DNA of 64,000 bases from Heterodera schachtii (lineage: Eukaryota > Nematoda > Chromadorea > Rhabditida > Heteroderidae). The notes beneath the pieces are model-generated. The model was not told the origin of the DNA, searched no databases, and saw only the letters and a program-made list of their open reading frames with translations. Where the stretch lies: positions 947,470 through 1,011,469 of the forward strand of contig SIJG01000056.1 of the NCBI GenBank assembly GCA_023374025.1. The letters run 5' to 3'. This document shows, piece by piece, positions 56,601 through 64,000 of the stretch (position 1 is the first letter of the stretch; every line of letters starts with the position of its first letter). A program made the translations under genes and the position numbers.

Positions 56601-57995
56601 AAAATTAGGCAGCAAAAATTTCAAGCCCTGAAATAAAAACTCAGATTAAAAAAAGGCTACTATATTTTAATTTTTTTTTTCCTTCCAACATACACAGGCT
56701 TACTGAACGGGGCATCGTCAAAGTGGCCGATTTTGGGCTCGCCGTTGACCTCAATGACGCAACGTTGTGGGGCGTTGAGGGCCGTCGACAGAGTCCCGCG
56801 GCCAAATTGCCCCTCAAATGGATGGCAATTGAATACCTGAGGGACAGGTGGGATGGCTCCAACTAATTCATAATAATTAGCAAACCAATTAATTGTTAAT
56901 CGATTACAGGGGAATTGAGGTGGCACCTAATTTGCTATGAGTTGATTACAATAATTCATTAATTAATTTAGTAGGGGCCGAAGTGGCGCCTAATCGACTA
57001 CCTAATTGAGTTTAATAACCTTAATTAGTTAATTAATTAATTTTTGGCGGTGGGGTGGCACTAATTAACCGCTAATTGCCAAACATTTACCAAAGGTGTG
57101 CCTACTCAACAATGTCCGACGTGTGGTCATACGGTATAGTACTGTGGGAATTGCTGACTCGTGCCGCTTCGCCCTACAGTGATGTGCCAAGCACGGAAAT
57201 ACGGTAGTTTTATAATAATTTAATTTTTTAAAACACCAGAATTGGGAAATTAATTGAGAAAAACTTTTTCAAAATTTTTGGAGGGGCATCTACCGTCTCA
57301 ATCCCTAAATATGTATACCGTATCGCATTTCTAAAAAAATCAATAAATGCTTTTCAGGCATTTTTTGGAGACCGGCAAACGCCTCGCGCAGCCATTGCAT
57401 TGCCCCGACATACTGTAACCAATTTGATCCAAAAAAAAACAATTTTTGCAAATAAATCCACAGCTTTGATCTGATGCTCTCATGTTGGCGCTCACGGCCA
57501 TCGGAAAGGCCCGACTTTGTGACAATTGAGCACCAATTGCGCGGCATTTTACAGGCAAAATGAAAAGCATGGAAATGTTCCCGATAATTTGTCGGGATAA
57601 AAATTTGTTAGCACCAAAATTTCACAAAATAATTCGCGAACTTTTTGCGAAAATCCACAAAATTACCAATTTTTTGGTGAAAAAAGGCATTCAAATTTAA
57701 AAAATTGTTTCTAACGATGACCGAGCTCGACATCAAGAAATTTCCGAGTCTTAGGACCAAAACTTTTGCCACCAACGATGTTTAAGAGCGATAAAATTCC
57801 CGAAAAAATTGAGATCATTAAAATTAAATATTTAAAAAAATTTTTAACTTCATAATTAAGCGTGAGGAAAATCTCCGGCGGCAAAACCGGCACAGAAGGC
57901 CAAGCCAATCGTTTTTCGCACCTGTGCCACCAAACACGGCATTCCCGGGCTATTTGAACGATTTCGGAGGTGCCGCGGGTGGCTTCGGCAAATGA
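53609..57995 (+). CDS. MET-type tyrosine kinase, ten exons, about 467 aa, no visible ectodomain
   Basis: Exons: 53609-53958, 54213-54325, 54836-54996, 55593-55721, 56293-56402, 56698-56847, 57096-57203, 57358-57414, 57464-57554, 57861-57995. All phases agree and the total is 1404 bp. The first 117 residues are Gly/Ser/Pro/Gln/His-rich. The kinase domain has the Gly loop (GKGHFGNVF), the VAVK lysine, the alpha-C Glu ([11 protein letters not shown]), [13 protein letters not shown] (MET-like hinge and alpha-D), [13 protein letters not shown], and the MET-like [10 protein letters not shown] and [20 protein letters not shown]. The activation loop ([20 protein letters not shown]) contains no tyrosine. 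The last intron needs a GC donor (TTACAG|GCAAAA); otherwise the protein stops at TGA 57561-57563. A foldback element sits in one intron. A TGA directly precedes the ATG in frame. No signal peptide or TM was found, so upstream exons may be missing or the kinase is cytoplasmic. The closest family is MET/SVH-2, with TAM receptors as the alternative. Confidence 0.85.
55787..56167. mobile_element. Candidate foldback/MITE element in a kinase intron
   Basis: Imperfect inverted ends: left CCACTTTTGCGCCAGCCAC then TTGGGCGCCAAA, right the reverse complement of TTTGGCGGCGCCAAATTG and CGCGCCAAAGTGACCACC. A possible 5-bp direct repeat GCCAT flanks it. Internal words (TATAAC, AAAAGTTACGGCC, CCTATCGATTGACATTAAGC) resemble the elements at 39872 and 47826. 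Confidence 0.6.
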
Positions 57996-58690
57996 TCGAT
58001 CACAAAACTACTTACTTATGAACAACTAACTATACAGTATTCCCCCTGCCCGTCTTTCTTTGTGTGTAAATGTGTGTTTTTGTACCGTATTCATTGGGCC
58101 ACCATCACCGTATGTGATACTGTACTGTCCACCGTAATCCAAGATGGTAAAGTGTACGGGAGAATTTGTGGCCACGATGAAAAGTGAATTGAACAATTTT
58201 CATTGAATTGTTTCTTGGGTAAAAAAAATGCGCTGACTACGAATATTTGATCAGGTTGCTCTAGAAGCATTGAAATGAAACATTCTTCAAAAAAAGTGCT
58301 TTTTATGGGTGTATTTTATTTGTATTTGGCCTTTTTCTTAAAAATTCTCTTCCCATGAAACATAAAAAATCTGATTCATAAATTATTACAAATATTTGCC
58401 ACCTAAAAGAAGAAGAAAAAAAAAGATTGAGCAAATCCTAAGCAAATTTTTCATGGACCAATTCACGGGTGAATATGCAAATTCTGATGGACTCGCCAAG
58501 TGTTTCTTCCTCAGATCTCCGCCCTCCTCAGCGATGGTTGTGAAAGCCGGATTTGCTTATTTGGATCCGTCCCTCGTCATCATCCAAATGTTCCGCCCTC
58601 TTACAAACACAAATACCTAATTGTTTTACGGTAATAAGTGTTTCTGATCAATCTATGTCAAGCAAAGTAATTAAAAAAACACACGTAATA
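57996..58690. other. Kinase 3' flank
   Basis: AT-rich sequence with TTTATTT/AATAAA-like signals. An open frame at 58396-58620 (75 codons, MPPKRRRKKK start) lies directly before the satellite. It has no recognisable domain and is not called as a gene. Confidence 0.4.
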
Positions 58691-58694
58691 TAAC

Positions 58695-61283
58695 AAATGA
58701 AAAACACATGTGCAAATGTTTGACGTGAGTTTAGGCAAAGAAACATCAGATGGAAAACAGATGTCAAATGTTTGGCGTGAGTTTCTGCAAAAAAACATCA
58801 GATAGAAAACACATGTCAATGTTTAGCATGCGTTTATGCAAAGAAACATCAGATGGAAAACACATGTCGAATGTTTAGCATGAGTTTATGCAAAAAACAT
58901 CAGATGGAAAACACATATGCAAATGTTTAGCATGAGTTTATGCAAAAAACATCAGATGGAAAACACATGTCGAATGTTTAGCATGAGTTTATGCAAAAAA
59001 AAAACATCAGATGGAAAACACATATGCAAATGTTTAGCATGAGTTTATGCAAAAAACATCAGATGGAAAACACATGTCGAATGTTTAGCATGAGTTTATG
59101 CAAAAAAAAAACATCAGATGGAAAACACATATGCAAATGTTTAGCATGAGTTTATGCAAAAAACATCAGATGGAAAACACATGTCAAATGTTTGGCGTGA
59201 GTTTCTGCAAAAAAACATCAGATAGAAAACACATGTCAATGTTTAGCATGAGTTTATGAAAAGAAACATCAGATGGAAAACACATGTCAATGTTTAGCAT
59301 GAGTTTATGCAAAGAAACATCAGATGGAAAACACATGTCAAATGTTTGGCGTGAGTTTCTGCAAAGAAACATCAGATGGAAAACACATATGCAAATGTTT
59401 GGCGTGAGTTTCTGCAAAGAAACAACAAAAGAAAACACATATGCAATGTTTGGCGTGAGTTTATGCAAAAAAACATCTGATGGAAAACACATGTCAATGT
59501 TTAGCATGAGTTTATGCAAAGAAACATCAGATGGAAAACACATGTCAAATGTTTAGCATGAGTTTATGCAAAAAAACATCAGATGGAAAACACATGTCAA
59601 ATGTTTGGCGTGAGTTTCTGCAAAGAAACAACAAAAGAAAACACATATGCAAATGTTTGGCGTGAGTTTCTGCAAAAAAACATCAGATAGAAAACACATG
59701 TCAATGTTTAGCATGAGTTTATGCAAAGAAACATCAGATGGAAAACACATGTCAAATGTTTAGCATGAGTTTATGCAAAAAAAAAACATCAGATGGAAAA
59801 CACATATGCAAATGTTTAGCATGAGTTTATGCAAAAAAACATCAGATGGAAAACACATGTCAAATGTTTGGCGTGAGTTTCTGCAAAAAAACATCAGATA
59901 GAAAACACATGTCAATGTTTAGCATGAGTTTATGAAAAGAAACATCAGATGGAAAACACATGTCAATGTTTAGCATGAGTTTATGCAAAGAAACATCAGA
60001 TGGAAAACACATGTCAAATGTTTGGCGTGAGTTTCTGCAAAGAAACATCAGATGGAAAACACATATGCAAATGTTTGGCGTGAGTTTCTGCAAAGAAACA
60101 ACAAAAGAAAACACATATGCAAATGTTTGGCGTGAGTTTATGCAAAAAAACATCTGATGGAAAACACATGTCAATGTTTAGCATGAGTTTATGCAAAGAA
60201 ACATCAGATGGAAAACACATGTCAAATGTTTAGCATGAGTTTATGCAAAGAAACATCAGATGGAAAACACATGTCAAATGTTTAGCATGAGTTTATGCAA
60301 AAAAACATCAGATGGAAAACACATGTCAAATGTTTGGCGTGAGTTTCTGCAAAAAAAACATCAGATAGAAAACACATGTCAATGATTAGCATGAGTTTAT
60401 GCAAAGAAACATCAGATGGAAAAAAACACATGTAAATGTTTAGCATGAGTTTATGCAAAGAAACATCAGATGGAAAACACATGTCAAATGTTTGGCGTGA
60501 GTTTCTGCAAAGAAACATCAGATGGAAAACACATGTCAAATGTTTGGCGTGAGTTTCTGCAAAGAAACAACAAAAGAAAACACATATGCAAATGTTTGGC
60601 GTGAGTTTATGCAAAAAAACATCTGATGGAAAACACATGTCAAATGTTTGGCGTGAGTTTCTGTAAAGAAACAACAAAAGAAAAACACATATGCAAATGT
60701 TTGGCGTGAGTTTATGCAAAGAAACATCAGATGGAAAACACATGTCAAATGTTTGGCGTGAGTTTCTGTAAAGAAACAACAAATGAAAAACACATGTGCA
60801 AATGTTTGGCGTGAGTTTCTGCAAAGAAACAACAAAAGAAAACACATATGCAAATGTTTGGCGTGAGTTTCTGCAAAGAAACAACAAAAGAAAACACATA
60901 TGCAAATGTTTGGCGTGAGTTTCTGCAAAGAAACATCAGATGGAAAACACATGTCAAATGTTTGGCGTGAGTTTATGCAAAGAAACATTAGATGGAAAAT
61001 ACATGTCAAATGTTTGGCGTGAGTTTCTGCAAAGAAACATTAGATGGAAAATACATGTCAAATGTTTGGCGTGAGTTTATGCAAAGAAACATTAGATGGA
61101 AAATACATGTCAAATGTTTGGCGTGAGTTTATGCAAAGAAACATTAGATGGAAAATACATGTCAAATGTTTGGCGTGAGTTTATGCAAAGAAACATTAGA
61201 TGGAAAATACATGTCAAATGTTTGGCGTGAGTTTCTGTAAAGAAACAACAAAAGAAAAACACATATGCAAATGTTTAACATGT
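58695..61283. repeat. Satellite array, 52-bp monomer, about 49 copies
   Basis: Head-to-tail monomers of 51-54 bp built from AAACATCAGATGGAAAACAC, ATGTCAAATGTTTGGCGTGA and GTTTCTGCAAAG. Two main variants differ at GTTTAGCATGAGTTTATG versus GTTTGGCGTGAGTTTCTG; a third has AACAACAAAAGAAAA in place of ATCAGATGG. Longer open frames on both strands are a by-product of the repeat and are not genes. The last five full units (about 60985-61215) are almost identical (ATTAGATGGAAAATACATG type), suggesting recent amplification. Confidence 0.97.
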
Positions 61284-61558
61284 GTTTGGATTTCAGAAAC
61301 ACAAGTGGTATGCAAAAAATTCATGAAAATTAGCCATAACTTTTTCAGAACTATTATCCACGTAAAATTGCAGAATCTGCTATATCCAAAGACCCCTTAT
61401 ATAAAAATTTCATTAGAACTGTTTACCATAACTTGGAAAAATAATTATAAACTATAAACAAAACGTATGTAATTATATCAAATCACAGCCTGCTGATCAA
61501 ACAATGGTAACAACAAAAATGAATCAATCAGTATTCCTCCAATTAACCAACCAATCAA
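61284..61558. other. Short AT-rich spacer between satellite and NAA30
   Basis: No gene seen. Contains a short TGATCA patch near 61494 and the presumed 3' untranslated region of the minus-strand NAA30 gene. Confidence 0.5.
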
Positions 61559-62795
61559 TTATTTTATTCTCTTCTCAATATTTTTCTCTGTCATATCGTA
61601 TTTCGTATTATAAGTAGAGAGACGACTATTATTGTATTGTATTTGGAGACGAATTGGATGATAAACAATGTGAAAAACGTCAGTCATCATCATAACAGCC
61701 ACAGCCCTCCTCTTTGTCATTTGTCGTCGTCTTCGTAGTCGACGATGACGACGACTGCTGATGATGATCATGATGCTGATAACAGTTGTGGTGATGATGA
61801 TGTGGTGATGATAATCATTCGTCGTCGCACCGGTGCTGGGCTGTTGCTCCAGGAACAGTTTGAGCCGAAACGCATCGCCACCGTTCAAATAGTAGCGGTA
61901 CAGACGCGCGTCACGGATGAAGCCCAGCCGACCGTACAGACTCAACGAACGCGCGTTGGACACCTCCGTCTCGAGCAGAACCTGACATTTACATTTTTTA
62001 AATTGTTACCATGGGCACAAATTTGGTCCTCGGCATTTCCACTACTACTTTGGCTATAATCGAAATCTTGTGATCAGCTGATCAGGATTTGTGTGTAGCG
62101 ACTGGGTGTCATTAGGGGAGCAGTTCGCCCCCTCCCCTCGAAAAAGTTTTTGAAAAACTGAAAATTTTTGTTTTTCAAATTTTACATAAACGAGTGAATC
62201 GCTGCTTCTCGTGGGTTAATGCTAATGTGCAAAAATGGCCGACGAACAGTGCACAAAAAGAAACCCACTTCATTGCAGCCCTGCCGACGCAACAGTTCAA
62301 TAACAGTCCGGATCAGTCGCGTGCCAATGCCGTGGCCTCGGTAGGACTCCTCCACCGCCAGCATGCCAATGTAGCCTGAAGGGGGAAAGGATTAAAAAAA
62401 ACGAAAATTTTGCATTGTTGCCGAGAAAAACAATCCATCTAACAATAAGTCGGATTTTGGCACTTTGGGAGCAATTCTACCCCTACGCATAATTCATGGC
62501 ACGGACCCCGTGACAAAATGCAGTCCCGTTCATCCAATGCGTTCCGGTCCAATTTGCACAAAATGGCACCAACAATTTGCTCGTCGGCACAGTCAATGGC
62601 CTTTACAAAAGAGGGGGAAATAGGAACACAAAAAATTAAAAGAATTAAATAATTTAAAGGAGAGAAAGGGGGAGGGGAGGGGAAGAAAGAGAGGGAGAGG
62701 ATGGGAGAGAGAGAGGGAGAGATGGAGAGAAAGAGAGAGGGAGAAAGAGAGAGGAAAGATAGTAGAGTGAAAGGGAGAGGAAGAAGGGAGAGGAT

Positions 62796-62826
<31 letters not shown>

Positions 62827-62930
62827 GTAGAGAAAGAGAGGAAAGACAGTAAAGTGAGAGGAAGAGAGAGAGGGAGAGAGAAAGAGAGGAAAGATAGTAG
62901 AGTGAAAGGGAGAGGAAGAAGGGAGAGGAT

Positions 62931-62963
<33 letters not shown>

Positions 62964-63714
62964 TGGAGGGAGAGAAAGAGAAGAAGGGAGAGTATGAACA
63001 TTTTGCGCTTTGATTCTTAAATTCATTTCCGACAGACCAAAACGCACAGATCGGGCCATTGATGGATGAAATACAAATATGTGTAGACGGAATAGGGCTC
63101 GCTGAGCTCACGCCCGATCAGTCGCATAATGTCCGGCAGAGCGCCGTCCCGGTACCGATCAATGCGAATACGGCGCCGATCAGTGGCGGTGGGCCTCGGA
63201 TAGCCTATGAATTTAGAAAAAAAAAATTTTTTTTTTGTAAAATCTAGCGCCCGACCACACGTTCGAATTCGAGTTTGTAGTTTGACATTGTTAGAAGAAA
63301 AGTCAACTTTTCGGAGCCGGGATACGAAAAAGTCTAAAAACCGGAGGTCGAAGCGGTTTTTACCCCCCTCAACAAGGCACAGCAAATTTTTGAAATTCCA
63401 AAATTTCTATTTTCCCGATTTTTACCGTCACTGAAAAGCGGCACTTCCACGTCGAACAATGAGGTGGCCTTGCTGAACTGTCGTGCCAACAATTGCTCCT
63501 CCTCCGTCAGTGTGTCCACGTCAGCTACTGCCCCACCATTTTCATTGTCGTCGTCATTTCCAACGTCCCGTCGACTGCGCGGCGGATGAGCAACAGCAAC
63601 ACCACTAACACCACCACCAACATCGTCAGCAACACCACCACCATTCTCGGCATCGGCACCACTGTGAACAGCTCCGTCACCGCGGGGTGGAAGACTCAGT
63701 GGGAAAATGTCAAC
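61559..63714 (-). CDS. NAA30: NAA30, catalytic subunit of N-terminal acetyltransferase C (NatC)
   Basis: NatC co-translationally acetylates N-termini such as Met-Leu, Met-Ile and Met-Phe. Minus-strand exons: 63714-63426, 63204-63044, 62600-62507, 62375-62269, 61981-61559; all junctions agree in phase. The first visible exon is a Gly/Asp/Val-rich, disordered N-terminus. The GNAT core follows: [19 protein letters not shown] and [10 protein letters not shown] (substrate-pocket region), [31 protein letters not shown] (acetyl-CoA loop of R/Q-x-x-G-x-G/A type, here RGHGIG), [20 protein letters not shown] and [20 protein letters not shown], all hallmark NAA30 blocks. Family members normally end about here. 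This one continues about 100 residues with His/Ile/Arg-rich low complexity before the stop at 61559. The true start is uncertain: the visible exon begins after a weak acceptor (TTTAAG), or translation could start at Met 63777. Confidence 0.9.
62640..62995 (+). repeat. Polypurine (GA/GGA) microsatellite in a NAA30 intron
   Basis: About 350 bp of almost pure A/G on the plus strand (GAGAGAGA, GGGAGAGG, GAAAGATAGTAGAGTGAAAG), with an internal repeat unit of about 120 bp seen twice (62752-62820 and 62886-62955). Long open frames across it are artefacts of composition. Confidence 0.95.
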
Positions 63715-64000
63715 CTTAAAGGAGGGAAGGAAAATTGGCAAATTTGGAGGGGCATTAACCAAAATGGGCAATACCAAGGAGCGAAAGCGAACCTAGGGGA
63801 GCCAGGGGGCAGCCCTACCTAGGCAAAACGAAAAAAAACAAAATTTTTTTTTGGCCCGTTACGTCCCCCACCCGTTTTTTCCAAGGATGTCACACATACA
63901 TGGTGCAGCTCGAAAAAATGCAAGAAACTGCGGCACCCTCACGCATGACGCTTTTTTTAACCGTCTGGATAATTTTAACCGAATTCACGAAATTTTCTCC
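63715..64000. other. Upstream of the visible NAA30 exons
   Basis: No secure exon. An in-frame Met at 63777 could extend NAA30; otherwise this is an intron and earlier exons lie past the window edge. Confidence 0.4.

Noticed and set aside
59184..61009. Open frames of 65-207 codons on both strands in the satellite
   Set aside because: They repeat with the 52-bp monomer and occur in several frames; no start context or domain.
58695..61283. CRISPR-like array
   Set aside because: Monomers are contiguous without unique spacers and the genome is eukaryotic.
62439..63111. Ser/Leu-rich minus-strand frames of 115-206 codons
   Set aside because: They read through the polypurine microsatellite; only the NAA30 exons at either side are real.

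Overview
The window is eukaryotic and almost certainly from a nematode. It holds 20 perfect head-to-tail copies of the nematode telomere hexamer TTAGGC (9405-9524). The genes have many short GC-richer exons separated by AT-rich introns with GT..TTTCAG borders, and one locus has the cuticle-matrix PAN+ZP+TM layout found in nematodes. A plant-parasitic tylenchid such as a cyst nematode would fit, but the sequence does not prove it. No bacterial operons, rRNA, tRNA or CRISPR were seen.

Layout, left to right. The last exon of LSM6 (+, 526-668). A ten-exon multi-pass membrane protein (+, 2686-5910). A p24/TMED cargo receptor (-, 6984-9194), divergent from the chromatin protein SPT2 (+, 9866-15153), with the interstitial telomere array between their starts. 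A NOAH/NompA-like PAN+ZP transmembrane matrix protein (+, 16893-25968) with several broken exon junctions. Two copies of a tandem segmental duplication (about 26.3-31.1 kb and 35.2-40.7 kb) on the minus strand. Each copy holds a membrane-anchored, acidic, C2H2 zinc-finger gene with one 84-bp exon per finger, plus a small predicted secreted coiled-coil gene. Between the copies lie a five-exon small membrane protein (+, 32531-34885) and displaced fragments of the NOAH-like gene. A gene-poor stretch of about 13 kb (40.4-53.6 kb) follows, with repeats and a hAT-like element. Then a MET-type tyrosine kinase (+, 53609-57995), a satellite array with a 52-bp monomer (58.7-61.3 kb), and NAA30, the NatC catalytic subunit (-, 61559-63714).

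Exon chains were joined by hand using GT-AG borders, reading phase and family similarity. Phase agrees at every junction for the SPT2 exons, zinc-finger gene A, NAA30 and the kinase; the kinase requires one GC-AG intron, and one SPT2 donor remains ambiguous. The most unusual items are: the membrane-tethered zinc-finger pair, one copy intact and one frame-broken; the sister pair of secreted genes, each damaged by a different lesion; a MITE family with perfect 8-bp target duplications, both copies in introns; a palindromic module shared between these MITEs and a larger hAT-like element; and a MET-like kinase with no tyrosine in its activation loop.
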